DNA of 64,000 nt from Rhizobium sp. L51/94 (lineage in GTDB: Bacteria > Pseudomonadota > Alphaproteobacteria > Rhizobiales > Rhizobiaceae): positions 372,001-436,000 of the forward strand of contig NZ_CP072142.1 of NCBI RefSeq assembly GCF_019355555.1. The letters are read 5' to 3'. Positions 32,170 through 42,018 of this stretch are shown here, piece after piece. The translations under genes were made by a program, and so were the position numbers. Under the pieces are notes generated by a model. The model searched no databases, was not told where the DNA came from, and saw nothing but the letters and a program-made list of their open reading frames with translations. The number at the start of each line of letters is the position of its first letter. The first letter of the stretch is position 1.

Positions 32170-33597
32170 TCAGGTGCGGCCGAATTCGTCGTTAAGGCGA
32201 ATGATGTCGTCCTCGCCGAAATAGGAGCCGGTCTGCACCTCGATCAGCTCCAGCAGGATCTTGCCCGGATTGGCCATGCGGTGGACTTCGCCGAGCGGGA
32301 TGTAGACGGACTCGTTCTCGCGCACGACCTGCACCTTGTCGCCGATGGTGACTTCAGCCGTTCCCTTGACGACGATCCAGTGCTCGGAGCGGTGATGGTG
32401 TTTCTGCAGCGACAGCTTCTTGCCAGGCGTCACGAAGATGCGCTTCACCTGGAAGCGGTCGCTCTTGATCAGCGACGTGTAGCCGCCCCAGGGGCGATAG
32501 GACGTGGGATGGGTTTCGGTGAGTGTCGCGGTCTTCTTGTGGCCGGCCAGCAGCTTGACCAGCTTGCCGACATCCTGGCTGTCCTTCAGATGTCCGACAT
32601 AGACGGCATCTTCGGATGCGATGACGGCGACGTTCTCGAGACCCTGCACGGCAAGATGAGTACCGTGGGTCATGACGAGAGAGTTCCGGGTGTTGACCAG
32701 CGTCGTGTTGCCGGCCGACACGTTGCCGTTCTCATCCTGCTTGCCGACCTTCCACACCGAATCCCAGCTGCCGAGGTCCGACCACAGGAAGGACGAAGGC
32801 ACGACGGCGGCATTGGAGGTCTTTTCCATGACAGCATAGTCGATGGAGATGTCGGGGCTCTTGGAAAAGGCCTCGCTGTCGAGACGGGTGAAGTCGAGAT
32901 CGCGAACGCCCTTGGCAAGGGCTTCCTTGGCTGCCTTGACCACGGCCGGTGCAAATTCGGTCAGCTCCGCCAGCAACGGCGTCACCGGGAAAACGAAGAT
33001 GCCGGAATTCCAGTAAAAGCCACCGGCAGCGAGCATCGCTTCGGCCTTGTCCACGGGTGGCTTCTCGATGAAGCGCTTGACCGCATGCGCGCCAGAGGCA
33101 AGGGACTTTCCGACTTCGATATAACCGTAGCCGGTGGCAGGCTCTGTCGGGGTGATGCCGAAGGTGACCAGCTTGCCTTCTGCCGCCGTGGCACGGGCGA
33201 TGCGGATGCAATCGAAATAGGTGGCGTCTGCCGTGATCTCGTGGTCGGAGGCCAGAACCTGGATGATGGTATCCTTGCCGAAAAGATCGCTCGCTACAGC
33301 GGCTGCGGCGGCGACGGCGGGGGCCGTGTTGCGGGCAACCGGCTCGAGCAGCACGGCTGCAAGTTCGATGCCGAGTTCGCGGGCCTGCTCGGCCACGAGG
33401 AAACGGAACTCCTCATTGGTGACGACGATGGCCGCTTCGTAAAGGTCCCTGTCGGAAACGCGCGACAGGGTGTTCTGAAACAGTGTCTGGTCTCCCACGA
33501 ACTGGATAAACTGCTTTGGCGCCGTGGCGCGCGACAGCGGCCACAATCGAGTTCCCTTGCCACCGGCCATAATGACCGGGACGATTTTTGCTGCCAT
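32170..33597 (-). CDS. manC: mannose-1-phosphate guanylyltransferase / mannose-6-phosphate isomerase
   Basis: Bifunctional 475-aa enzyme making GDP-mannose for exopolysaccharide or LPS. The nucleotidyltransferase half has the GTP-binding AGGKGTRLWPLSR (11-23), VLASDH and FIEKP (the Lys of the sugar-phosphate site). The C-terminal type II isomerase cupin carries PWGGYTSL, KKLSLQKHHHRSEHWIVVKGTAEV and YIPLGEVHRMANPG, with the metal-binding His cluster. Length and domain order match ManC/AlgA/XanB. It is a single gene with no mannose-pathway neighbours such as manB or gmd, so it probably supplements a chromosomal pathway. Confidence 0.95.
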   Translation of the reverse strand: MAAKIVPVIMAGGKGTRLWPLSRATAPKQFIQFVGDQTLFQNTLSRVSDRDLYEAAIVVTNEEFRFLVAEQARELGIELAAVLLEPVARNTAPAVAAAAAVASDLFGKDTIIQVLASDHEITADATYFDCIRIARATAAEGKLVTFGITPTEPATGYGYIEVGKSLASGAHAVKRFIEKPPVDKAEAMLAAGGFYWNSGIFVFPVTPLLAELTEFAPAVVKAAKEALAKGVRDLDFTRLDSEAFSKSPDISIDYAVMEKTSNAAVVPSSFLWSDLGSWDSVWKVGKQDENGNVSAGNTTLVNTRNSLVMTHGTHLAVQGLENVAVIASEDAVYVGHLKDSQDVGKLVKLLAGHKKTATLTETHPTSYRPWGGYTSLIKSDRFQVKRIFVTPGKKLSLQKHHHRSEHWIVVKGTAEVTIGDKVQVVRENESVYIPLGEVHRMANPGKILLELIEVQTGSYFGEDDIIRLNDEFGRT

Positions 33598-33972
33598 GAA
33601 TTCGATCCTCTTTAAAACTTGTCGTCGATGAATTTCTGCAGGCGAGGCCGCCCTGGCCGCTGTCTGGCTCCGGCATCTACGAACGCTGATTTGTGTCGCT
33701 CGTCAAAAGCATGCGAGCACGACGACTGTATCGTGTCTTCCGCTTTCTCCAATCGTTCATTGTCTATTTGTCGATCAAATGAGACACAAGGTTAAGGCTG
33801 CAGTCCGGTCTTGTGGAGCTTACGCTATCTATGTCATCCCGCTGAACCCAATGGGCAGCCGGCACAATGAAGTCAGAATTTCTCCACTACGTCTATAAAA
33901 TAGGTGGTTTTAACTTTTAAGGCGAATGGCTGGTCCGTACCTTTGCACGCAGATGCGACGGGAGGAAAGCTT
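33598..33972. promoter_or_regulatory. divergent promoter region of manC and sfnB
   Basis: 375 bp with no supported gene; the AT-rich centre (about 33740-33910) is where both divergent promoters should lie. A GGAGGA ribosome site precedes the sfnB ATG at 33973. No operator recognised. Confidence 0.4.
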
Positions 33973-35190
33973 ATGGGCGAACTACGGCTGCTTAATCGAG
34001 ACAATGGGGACCCGGTGCCTGCGCTGAAGAGCGAGGAAGACGCGATCTCGACTGCGCGAACGCTTGCAAAGGTGTTTGCCCAAACGGCATCCGCGCGAGA
34101 TCTGGAGCGGACGATGCCTTTCGCCGAGATGGATGCCTTGTCGCGCTCCGGACTGCTCGCGATCACCGTGCCATCCGAGTATGGCGGTCTCGATGTCTCG
34201 AATGCTGTCTTGGCCGAGGTCACCGCCATCCTTGCAGAAGCGGATGCGTCGATCGGGCAGATCCCCCAGAACCATTTTTATATTCTTGAAGCGCTGCGCG
34301 TCGACGGCAGCGAAGAGCAGAAACGCTTTTTCTTCGGTCGGGCGCTGTCAGGCGACCGGTTCGGCAATGCATTATCGGAAAAGGGCACCAAAACGGTCGG
34401 CCATTACAATACCCGCATCACCAGGGACGGCATCGGCCATCGTATCAACGGTCGCAAGTTCTATTCGACAGGCGTCCTTTTTGCCGACTGGGTTACGATT
34501 TTTGCACTTGATGCCGACGACAGGCTGACGATGTCATTCGTGGCGAGGGGCACGGAAGGCATCGAGATTATCGATGACTGGGATGGCTTTGGCCAGCGAA
34601 CCACCGGCAGCGGCACCACTATCCTCAACAATGTCTATGTGCAGGCCGATGCCGTCGTTGCGCACCACAAAGGTTTCGAACGGGCGACCACGATCGGCTC
34701 TGTCGGCCAGATCATTCACGCCGGCATCGATCTCGGCATCGCCCGCGCTGCCTTCCAGGACACCATCGCGTTCGTCAATAGCCAGTCACGCCCATGGACG
34801 AACAGCGGTGTCGACCGGGCATCGGACGACCCTTTGACAATTGCAAAGCTGGGCCAGATCGCGATCCGCATCGAGGCTGCGTCTGCCGTCGTCGAGCGGG
34901 CCGGGCGAAAGATCGACAGCGCCCAGGTCGATCCTACGGAAGCAAATGCCATAGATGCGACCTTGGCCGTCGCGACAGCCAAGGTGTTGACCTCCGAAAT
35001 TGCCCTGGAGGCATCGACGACGCTGTTTGAGCTCGCAGGTACGTCCTCGACGCGCGCAGGCCTCAATCTGGATCGCCACTGGCGAAACGCCCGCACCCAT
35101 ACTCTCCACGACCCGGTCCGCTGGAAATATCACGTCGTCGGCAATTACCATCTGAACGGCGTCAAGCCGCCGAGGAGCGGCGCGCTATAG
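33973..35190 (+). CDS. sfnB: SfnB-type sulfur acquisition oxidoreductase
   Basis: 405-aa protein of the acyl-CoA dehydrogenase fold, SfnB branch, acting with reduced flavin on organosulfur compounds. I see AEMDALSRSGLLAITVPSEYGGLDVSN near the N terminus, GNALSEKGTKTV and SGVLFADWV-type middle strands (here INGRKFYSTGVLFADW) and the C-terminal NLDRHWRNARTHTLHDPVRWKYHVVGNYHLNG, the signature shared by SfnB, DszC and SoxC proteins. ATG 33973 has a perfect ribosome site. It converges with the DszC-like gene, with a shared hairpin terminator between them. In known bacteria sfnB is induced under sulfate starvation. Confidence 0.88.
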   Translation: MGELRLLNRDNGDPVPALKSEEDAISTARTLAKVFAQTASARDLERTMPFAEMDALSRSGLLAITVPSEYGGLDVSNAVLAEVTAILAEADASIGQIPQNHFYILEALRVDGSEEQKRFFFGRALSGDRFGNALSEKGTKTVGHYNTRITRDGIGHRINGRKFYSTGVLFADWVTIFALDADDRLTMSFVARGTEGIEIIDDWDGFGQRTTGSGTTILNNVYVQADAVVAHHKGFERATTIGSVGQIIHAGIDLGIARAAFQDTIAFVNSQSRPWTNSGVDRASDDPLTIAKLGQIAIRIEAASAVVERAGRKIDSAQVDPTEANAIDATLAVATAKVLTSEIALEASTTLFELAGTSSTRAGLNLDRHWRNARTHTLHDPVRWKYHVVGNYHLNGVKPPRSGAL

Positions 35191-35260
35191 AGAAGTTCCG
35201 GATACAAACGTCCTCGCAGTCTTGCGGGAAGTTCTACGGATAGCGGACCGCGTTCATCTG

Positions 35261-35296
35261 AAAAGGCCTCGCTCGCTTTACCGAACGAGGCCTTCC
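35261..35296. terminator. bidirectional terminator between sfnB and the DszC-like gene
   Basis: AAGGCCTCG (35263-35271) pairs with CGAGGCCTT (35286-35294), with an A-run before and TTC after. It is positioned tail-to-tail between convergent genes, so it can end transcripts from both sides. Confidence 0.7.
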
Positions 35297-35316
35297 GGCT
35301 GTTCCTAGACTATCGA

Positions 35317-36528
35317 TCAGCTGTAGAGGCTGACCTCCGGGATGGTCCCGTTGAGTACAAATTCACCGACTTCCCTGGCCTTGTAGAATACTGGGTCGTG
35401 AAGGGTGTGGGTCCGCACATTGCGCCAGTAGCGGTCGAAACGATATTTCGAGGCCGTTGCGCGCGCGCCGATGATCTCGAAGACTTTCGACGTGATGTCG
35501 AGCGAAACATGCGTTGCGTGAACCTTGGCAGCATAGGCCTCAGCCGCCGCTTCACCGCGTTCACGGGCGGTTGCATCGTGGCCGCGCGACAGGGCTGCCT
35601 GGACAGCGGTTGCGGCGAGATCGGCTAAAGCCGCCGAGGCTTTCAGGGATGCTGTGAACTCGCCGACCCGCTCCAGGATATAGGGATCGTCGGCGGCACG
35701 AGCAACGCCGGAGGTGATCCAGGGACGCGTGGTCGTGCGAACATAATCCAGCGCCGCAGCCAATGCTCCTTCCGCGGTACCGAGGTAGAAATTCACGAAC
35801 ACCAGCTGAATGAGCGGCGTATTGAAGGTAGCGAGCACGGGCGGCGGCGCATCGGCATCCGCAGGCGGCGCGACGAAATCGCCCTCATAGACCGGGAAAT
35901 CGCGGAACTCCACGCTGCCACTGTCCGACAATCGCTGGCCCATATTGTCCCAGTCGTCATTGGCGATATAGCCGGGCCGGTCGGTCGGAACGGCGAAGTT
36001 GACGATCTGTCCGTCGAGAAGCGCGTTGGCGTTGATGTAGTCGGAAACGCGGGCAGCGGTCGAAAACGTTTTCCGGCCGTTTAGCACATAGCCGTTGCCG
36101 CGTTGCGTGAGCACCAGCCCCGGATCGCGCGGATTGACGGCAGCGCCCCAGTAGAGGCTGCGCGCAACCGTCTCGGCGCCGAGCGCCTTGGCGCGCGACT
36201 GGTCGGCGAAGGACCAGTAGATCGACTGGCTGTTGACGTAGTGGTAACCAAGCAGCTGGCCGAGCGAGCTTTCGCCACGAGCAACGATCCGCACAAGCTT
36301 CAGGGCATCGATCCAGTCGAGCCCGCCCCCGCCGATCTCGGCCGCGTGCGGCGCATTGAGAAGACCGGCGTTCTTTAACCGGACAATCTCAGGGATAGGC
36401 GGCAGGCCATCACGATCAAGTTCCGCACCGCGACGCGCGAAATCTGCGGACAGCTCTAATGCCCTTGAAAATAGCGCTTCGCGCCCGATGCCGTGGGCTG
36501 CTGCAAAGACGACATTCGACTGGCTCAT
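35317..36528 (-). CDS. DszC/SoxC-like flavin-dependent monooxygenase (acyl-CoA dehydrogenase fold)
   Basis: 403 aa. The acyl-CoA dehydrogenase fold is shown by DGLPPIPEIVRLKNAGLLNAPHAAEIGGGGLDW, GNGYVLNGRKTFSTAARVSDYI and the C-terminal FDRYWRNVRTHTLHDPVFYKAREVGEFVLNG, typical of DszC, SoxC and related FMNH2-dependent monooxygenases that oxidise the sulfur of thioethers or heterocycles. It is the second such paralogue in the cluster beside SfnB, on the opposite strand, and is transcribed before or with the ABC binding-protein gene to its left end (36597-37643). Substrate unknown; a sulfur compound brought in by the neighbouring transporter is the simplest reading. Confidence 0.85.
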   Translation of the reverse strand: MSQSNVVFAAAHGIGREALFSRALELSADFARRGAELDRDGLPPIPEIVRLKNAGLLNAPHAAEIGGGGLDWIDALKLVRIVARGESSLGQLLGYHYVNSQSIYWSFADQSRAKALGAETVARSLYWGAAVNPRDPGLVLTQRGNGYVLNGRKTFSTAARVSDYINANALLDGQIVNFAVPTDRPGYIANDDWDNMGQRLSDSGSVEFRDFPVYEGDFVAPPADADAPPPVLATFNTPLIQLVFVNFYLGTAEGALAAALDYVRTTTRPWITSGVARAADDPYILERVGEFTASLKASAALADLAATAVQAALSRGHDATARERGEAAAEAYAAKVHATHVSLDITSKVFEIIGARATASKYRFDRYWRNVRTHTLHDPVFYKAREVGEFVLNGTIPEVSLYS

Positions 36529-36596
36529 CTCAAATCCTCCAATTGAAAAGTGCGGAGGGCAAGGCGTACGAAACGCCCTGCCCTCACCGCAGATGA

Positions 36597-37643
36597 TCAG
36601 AATAATGCCTGCGGGATCCAGCTGGCGGTGGCCGCGCCGCTTGTATTGAAGGCGGGCAGCTTGGCGGCGAGGTCCTCGATTGTCTTAACGCCGGCGGCGC
36701 GAAGAGCCGCCTGGGTCAGGAGGGTAGGCTCGACCGTGATCTGGTGGGGGACGGGCTGACCGGCGATCTCCAGGGCCGCCGCGCGGACCGAAACCGCTCC
36801 GACGACTGCCGGGTTGGTCGCGACGGTGGCAACCCATGGGCTACCCTCTTCGGTGATTTCCTGAATGTCGGCCGTCGAAACGTCGGCGGAATAAATTCGG
36901 ATCTTGTCCTTGATGCCGAGATCGCCGGCCGCCAGCTTCACGCCACGGGCAAATTCATCGTAGGGCGCAAAGACCACCTTGATGTCCGGGTTTGCCGTCA
37001 GGGCCGCCTTTGCCTGGTCAGCGGTCGTCGTCGCCGTCGTATCGCTGACATTGCCAAAACGCGCCTTCTCGACGACGCCGGCATTGTCGGCCTTGAATTT
37101 TTCCCAGACCTCGTTACGGCGGTCGAGAGGCGCAAAACCGGCAACATAGACGTAGGCCGCATTGAACGCGGTGCCATTTTCTTTTGCGGCCTGTTCAAGT
37201 GCCTGCTTGGCGAGAGCATGATCGCTTTGCTCTACCTGCGGGATCTTGGGATTGTTGAGGTTCACGTCAAAGGCAACCACCTTGACGCCCTTGTCGAGTG
37301 CTTGCTGCACAACGTCGGTGAGCGATTCGGGCAGGCCGTGGTCGACGACGATGCCCTGGACGCCAAGATTGATCGCCTGCAGGATCTGCTCGCGCTGTTC
37401 CGACGCATCCTGTCGTCCCGGGAAGACACGAAGGTCGATGCCGAGCGCCTTGGCCTGGGCGACTGCCCCGGCCTGGTAGGCCTGGAAAAAATCACCGGCC
37501 GAGATGTAACTGATAAGGGCCAGCTTGACGCCACCCTTGTCGAAGGGCGCCGGAGCGCCCGTAATGCCACCGGCCGCAGCGGCCTGGCTCATCAGCAGCG
37601 GAAGGATGGCGGCGCCGGCGGCGAGCCGTAGATAAGATCTCAT
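36597..37643 (-). CDS. sugar-type ABC substrate-binding protein (transporter A)
   Basis: Periplasmic protein of 348 aa, type-1 fold (Peripl_BP_4). ATG 37643 has an AAGGA ribosome site and starts a Sec signal (cleavage after SQAAAA). Two-lobe features are visible: VKLALISYISAGDFFQAYQAGAVAQAKALG, the GIVVDHGLPESLTDVVQQALDKGVKVVAFDVNL pattern, and KVVFAPYDEFARGVKLAA. Family members bind sugars, AI-2 or other polar ligands. It diverges from the ATPase/permease genes 37884-40420 with which it probably forms transporter A, although it is on the opposite strand. Confidence 0.88.
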   Translation of the reverse strand: MRSYLRLAAGAAILPLLMSQAAAAGGITGAPAPFDKGGVKLALISYISAGDFFQAYQAGAVAQAKALGIDLRVFPGRQDASEQREQILQAINLGVQGIVVDHGLPESLTDVVQQALDKGVKVVAFDVNLNNPKIPQVEQSDHALAKQALEQAAKENGTAFNAAYVYVAGFAPLDRRNEVWEKFKADNAGVVEKARFGNVSDTTATTTADQAKAALTANPDIKVVFAPYDEFARGVKLAAGDLGIKDKIRIYSADVSTADIQEITEEGSPWVATVATNPAVVGAVSVRAAALEIAGQPVPHQITVEPTLLTQAALRAAGVKTIEDLAAKLPAFNTSGAATASWIPQALF

Positions 37644-37883
37644 GTTCGCATTCCTTTTGCATGTCTGTCGGGTCCATCGGGGCGTCGTGCGACAGACCGT
37701 TTGACCGCCCTGGCGACGCGATTTCAGTAGATATAATTCCCTATTGAATTTGTAGACTGTTTGATGCGTTGTTTCCGGTTGAAGGAGATTGTTTGTTTCC
37801 TGGACAGCCTCTCGGCAGCAAGGCTTTGCCTGTCTCATCGGCATCGCAGCTGGCAGAATTGTCGAAACAACGAAAGTTCGACC

Positions 37884-39365
37884 GTGCCTCTACTGGATGT
37901 CCTCAACCTCCGCCGCAGCTTTGCCGAGACGAAGGCGCTCGGCGGCGCCTCGTTGTCCATCGAGCCCGGCGAGATCGTCGCTTTGATGGGAGTGAACGGT
38001 GCCGGAAAATCAACTTTGGTGAAAATACTGTCCGGCGTGCTGCCGGCCGATGGCGGCGAGATGCGGCTCAAGGGGCAGAAGTTTGCGCCCGGCAGCCCGG
38101 CCGAGGCGGCAATGGCCGGTATAGTGACGGTGCACCAATCGACCGATCTTGTCGGCGCACCAGGGCAAACGGTGGCTGATGCGCTTCTGCTCAACCGCTT
38201 CGCCGATGGCAGCATGCCCTTTTTCGTCTCGCGAGCCAGCATTCGCAGACAGGCGCAGGCAATCCTGGACATTGCCGGCTTCGATCTGCCGCTTGACCGA
38301 GATTTTGGTGAGCTGTCGGCCGCAGAACGCCAACTCGTGGCGATTGCGAGAGCCGTGGCAAACAGGGCAGATTTGCTGATCCTGGACGAACCTACGGCCA
38401 GCCTGTCGGCGAGCGAGAGTAACCGGCTGTTCGATATCCTGCGGCGAACCCGGCGGACGGGGCTCGCAATCCTCTACATTTCCCATCGCACGGCGGATCT
38501 GCAGGCTATTGCCGACCGGGCGCTGGTCATGCGCGGCGGTGTCATCGTCGGCGCCTTCGGTCAACCGATCGATTTTGACCGTGCTGTAGAGGCGATGATC
38601 GGCCGCCCGCTTCGCTCGATGCGTCCGGGCGTGGGGGTGGCGCAAGGCGAAGCTGTGTTCACGATGCGGGGCGCGTGCCTTTTACCCGGAAGCCCAATTT
38701 TCGATCTTCAACTGTCGCCCGGAGAAGTTGTCGCCATAACCGGCGTCCTTGGTTCCGGCAAGAGCCGCCTCTTGTCGGCGATCTTCGGCCTACTGCCGCT
38801 GACGTCTGGCGAGATGACGCTCGGCGGATTGCCCTACCGCCCGAAACGTCCTGCCGACGCTATTGCCGCCGGCGTCGCCATGGCAGCCGAGGACCGGCAT
38901 CGCTCGTCGTTGATGCCGCCCTCCTGGCCCGGCAATAGCATCGCCGCAACCATCGGCCTGCCGCATCTGGCCAAGTGGTCCCGGCATGGGTTCCTCGATA
39001 GCGCCCGCGAGCGTCGCGAGGGTGAAAAGGCCATCGACAGGTTGCGGATCAAGGCGACCGGACCCTCATCATCCGTCTGGACATTGTCGGGCGGCAACCA
39101 GCAGAAGGTGGTGCTGGCTCGCTGGGAGGCCGAACCGAGCCGCCTGCTGCTTCTCGACGAACCCTTCCAGGGGGTCGATGTCGGTGCACGCCAGGACATC
39201 ATCCAGGCGATCCGCAGCCGCAAAGATCGCGCCACGCTGATTGCCACCTCCGATCCTGAAGAAGCGATTGAAATGGCCGACCGCATCCTCGTCATGGATC
39301 GCCACGGGCTGCAGTCGCTGAAGCCAGACCGCCACGAAGATACCCGAGAAGGAATACCGGCATGA
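37884..39365 (+). CDS. double ABC ATPase, RbsA type (transporter A)
   Basis: 493 aa from GTG 37884. Two nucleotide-binding domains in tandem: the first has Walker A GVNGAGKST, signature LSAAERQ and Walker B LLILDEP; the second has GVLGSGKSR, signature LSGGNQQKV and Walker B LLLLDEP followed by FQGVDVGARQDI. This is the RbsA/XylG arrangement. The second P-loop retains GSGKS, which is unusual because in many RbsA proteins it is degenerate. Upstream extension of the frame to 37761 has no ribosome site. Overlaps the permease start by 4 bp. Confidence 0.9.
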   Translation: MPLLDVLNLRRSFAETKALGGASLSIEPGEIVALMGVNGAGKSTLVKILSGVLPADGGEMRLKGQKFAPGSPAEAAMAGIVTVHQSTDLVGAPGQTVADALLLNRFADGSMPFFVSRASIRRQAQAILDIAGFDLPLDRDFGELSAAERQLVAIARAVANRADLLILDEPTASLSASESNRLFDILRRTRRTGLAILYISHRTADLQAIADRALVMRGGVIVGAFGQPIDFDRAVEAMIGRPLRSMRPGVGVAQGEAVFTMRGACLLPGSPIFDLQLSPGEVVAITGVLGSGKSRLLSAIFGLLPLTSGEMTLGGLPYRPKRPADAIAAGVAMAAEDRHRSSLMPPSWPGNSIAATIGLPHLAKWSRHGFLDSARERREGEKAIDRLRIKATGPSSSVWTLSGGNQQKVVLARWEAEPSRLLLLDEPFQGVDVGARQDIIQAIRSRKDRATLIATSDPEEAIEMADRILVMDRHGLQSLKPDRHEDTREGIPA

Positions 39366-40420
39366 GCGCCACCGACAGCAGATCTTTCGAAACGGAAAAA
39401 GGTCTCCCGCCATCTCGCATCGGCGGTCGTGGGTGGATCGCCAGCCTCCATTCATTCGTGCGCGCTGGCGCCGTATTCATCCTTCTGGCAGCGCTTGTCA
39501 TCATCTTCACCGGTGCCCAGCCGGCCTTCATTAACCTCGGCAACCTGATGAGCATCCTGCAGGCCGTTTCCGTCGTTGCCATCCTCGGCGCCGGCGTCAC
39601 GGTGACACTTGCGGTCGGCGGCTTCGACCTTTCGATCGGCGCCGTTGCCGCCTCGAGCGTCATGGCCGCCAGCTATGCGATGATCGTCTGGGGGCTCAAC
39701 GTCTACGAGACCGTCCCTCTGGTCCTGGCGCTCGGCGCTGTTGTCGGCCTGCTGAACGCGCTGCTGATCGTCAGGCTGAGGGTGCCGGATCTGCTGGCGA
39801 CGCTGGCCATGATGTTCCTGTTGTCCGGCCTGCAGCTTATTCCGACGGCCGGTCGATCGATCTCGGCAGGGCTGGTCCTACCGGATGGATCGAAGGCATC
39901 GGGTGCCTACGATCCCGCCTTCCTGCTGATCGGCCGCCACAGCCTGTTCGGCATCGTACCGGTCTCCGTCGTCCTGATGGCGCTGGTGGCCTTTGCTCTC
40001 TACGTGCTGACGGAGAGGACCCGCATCGGACGGCTGTTGTTTGCTACCGGTGGCAACGAGGTGGCGACACGGCTGGCCGGTGCCTCCACGCTTAGGCTGA
40101 AAACGCTGGCATACGTGATTTCCGGCACACTCGCCGCGCTCGGTGGCATCATCATTGCGGCCCGGGTTGGCCGCGGTGACGTGTCTTCGGGCGGATCGTT
40201 GCTGATGGACGCCGTTGCGGCCTCGCTGATAGGCTATGCAGTGCTGGCCCTGCGCCGCCCGAACGTGCTCGGCACCATCGCCGGTGCCGTCTTCGTCGGT
40301 GTGCTGCTCAATGGGCTGACCATGCTGAATGCTCCCTATTACACGCAGGATTTCGTCAAGGGCGCCGTGCTGGTCGGTGCCCTCGCCCTTACCTACGGCC
40401 TCAACCGCGGCAATGCCTGA
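39362..40420 (+). CDS. ABC permease, RbsC type (transporter A)
   Basis: 352-aa inner-membrane permease with about ten spans. AILGAGVTVTLAVGGFDLSIGAVAA is the conserved block of RbsC-like permeases, followed by LRVPDLLATLAMMFLLSGLQ and the EAA-like loop GGNEVATRLAGASTLRLKTLAYVISG. ATGA overlap with the ATPase gene shows a single translational unit. It is the only permease of transporter A, so it presumably acts as a homodimer. It is followed 50 bp later by the LLM monooxygenase gene, which is likely co-transcribed. Confidence 0.9.
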   Translation: MSATDSRSFETEKGLPPSRIGGRGWIASLHSFVRAGAVFILLAALVIIFTGAQPAFINLGNLMSILQAVSVVAILGAGVTVTLAVGGFDLSIGAVAASSVMAASYAMIVWGLNVYETVPLVLALGAVVGLLNALLIVRLRVPDLLATLAMMFLLSGLQLIPTAGRSISAGLVLPDGSKASGAYDPAFLLIGRHSLFGIVPVSVVLMALVAFALYVLTERTRIGRLLFATGGNEVATRLAGASTLRLKTLAYVISGTLAALGGIIIAARVGRGDVSSGGSLLMDAVAASLIGYAVLALRRPNVLGTIAGAVFVGVLLNGLTMLNAPYYTQDFVKGAVLVGALALTYGLNRGNA

Positions 40421-40470
40421 GGCCATCAGATGCTGCGGTAGCATCGTTTTACTGCGAAAGGACCAATATC

Positions 40471-41886
40471 ATGAGCCGTGAAATCAGGCTGAATGCTTTC
40501 GACATGAACTGCGTCGGCCACCAGTCGCCAGGTCTTTGGACCCATCCGCGCGACCAGTCTTGGAAATACAAGGATCTCGACTACTGGGTTCATCTGGCAA
40601 AGACGCTGGAGCGCGGCAAGTTCGACGGACTGTTCATCGCCGACGTGCTCGGCGTCTACGACGTGCTGAACGGCAATGTCGATGCGGCGCTGCGCCACTC
40701 CGCACAGGTGCCGGTGAACGATCCGCTGCAACTGATTCCGACCATGGCCCATGCCACCGAGCATCTCGGCTTCGGCCTGACGGCGTCGCTGTCCTTCGAG
40801 CACCCGTACACCTTCGCCCGCCGCATCTCGACGCTCGACCATCTGACAAAGGGCCGCGTCGGCTGGAACATCGTCACCTCCTATCTGAACAGCGGCGCAC
40901 TCAACATCGGCCAGCAGGCCCAGTCCAAGCACGACGACCGATACGACCTGGCGGAGGAATATCTGGAAGTCTGCTACAAGCTCTGGGAGGGCAGTTGGGA
41001 GGACGACGCCGTCGTCCGCGACCGCACGACGGGGATTTTCACCCACCCCGAGAAGGTCCACCCGATCGGCCATGCCGGCAAGCACTTCACCGTGCCCGGC
41101 ATCCATCTCAGCGAGCCATCGCCACAGCGCACACCAGTACTCTACCAGGCAGGCGCCTCCAGCCGAGGCAAGGATTTTGCCGGGGCACACGCCGAATGCA
41201 TCTTCGTGGCTGCGCCATCGAAGCCGGTGCTCAAGCGCTACGTCGCCAATGTCCGGGAGGCGGCCGAGCGCAACGGCCGCAATCCTCGCGAGATCCTCGC
41301 CTTCAACCTGCAGACTGTCATCCTCGGCGAAACCGACGCCGAGGCGAAGAAGAAGTTCGACGAATACCGCAAATACGTCTCCTACGAGGGTGCGCTAACG
41401 CTGATCTCCGGCTGGACCGGCATCGACTTCAGCCAGTTCGGCCCCGACGAGCCGCTGCGGCATCGCTATACCAATGCCGTTCAATCGGCCGTCGAAACCT
41501 TTACCACCATCGATCCCGACAAAGTCTGGACGGTGCGCGAGATGGCCGATTGGGTTGGCATCGGCGGCTTCGGTCCGGTGTTTGTCGGCTCGCCACAGAC
41601 AGTCGCCGACCTCCTGCAGGAGTGGGTCGAGGACACCGATGTCGACGGCTTCAACCTTGCCTACGCCGTCACACCGGAGAGCTTCGAGGATGCCGTCGAC
41701 CTCCTGGTGCCTGAGTTACAGAAGCGCGGGGTCTACAAAACCGAATACAAGGCCGGGACGTTGCGCGAGAAACTCGGCGCCCGGGGACCGCGACTGACAG
41801 CACCCCATCCGGCGGCCGGATATCGCAATCTCGTTCGCGACTTCGAACAACTGCGGGCGAGCGGCTGGGACCGTGTCCGGGTATGA
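40471..41886 (+). CDS. LLM-class flavin-dependent monooxygenase (NtaA/SnaA/DszA family)
   Basis: 471-aa FMNH2-dependent TIM-barrel monooxygenase. Typical blocks are FDMNCVGHQSPGLWTHPRDQSWKYKDLDYW at the start, GKFDGLFIADVLGVYD, LSFEHPYTFARRISTLDHLTKGRVGWNIVTSYLNSGALN and PVLYQAGASSRGKDFAGAHAECIF, all matching the NtaA/SnaA/DszA branch that cleaves nitrilotriacetate, sulfones or related compounds. Such enzymes need a separate flavin reductase, not seen here. It sits between transporters A and B and could process the substrate of either. C-S bond cleavage is favoured by the SfnB/DszC-like neighbours; C-N cleavage remains possible. Confidence 0.9.
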   Translation: MSREIRLNAFDMNCVGHQSPGLWTHPRDQSWKYKDLDYWVHLAKTLERGKFDGLFIADVLGVYDVLNGNVDAALRHSAQVPVNDPLQLIPTMAHATEHLGFGLTASLSFEHPYTFARRISTLDHLTKGRVGWNIVTSYLNSGALNIGQQAQSKHDDRYDLAEEYLEVCYKLWEGSWEDDAVVRDRTTGIFTHPEKVHPIGHAGKHFTVPGIHLSEPSPQRTPVLYQAGASSRGKDFAGAHAECIFVAAPSKPVLKRYVANVREAAERNGRNPREILAFNLQTVILGETDAEAKKKFDEYRKYVSYEGALTLISGWTGIDFSQFGPDEPLRHRYTNAVQSAVETFTTIDPDKVWTVREMADWVGIGGFGPVFVGSPQTVADLLQEWVEDTDVDGFNLAYAVTPESFEDAVDLLVPELQKRGVYKTEYKAGTLREKLGARGPRLTAPHPAAGYRNLVRDFEQLRASGWDRVRV

Positions 41887-42018
41887 GCGTAATACGCTGA
41901 AACCGGGGCGAAATTCGATGCGGACATTGCCCGGTTCCGCAGAAATTTGAAAAGCTGTTCCTCGTCTATATCGTTAGAATACTTATTCTATCGACATTAT
42001 TTATTAAAGGAGAGGGAC

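Noticed and set aside
31846..33615. 589-aa plus-strand ORF antiparallel to manC
   Set aside because: It mirrors manC codon structure on the opposite strand; the product has no recognisable domain and no ribosome site, while manC is textbook in the other frame.
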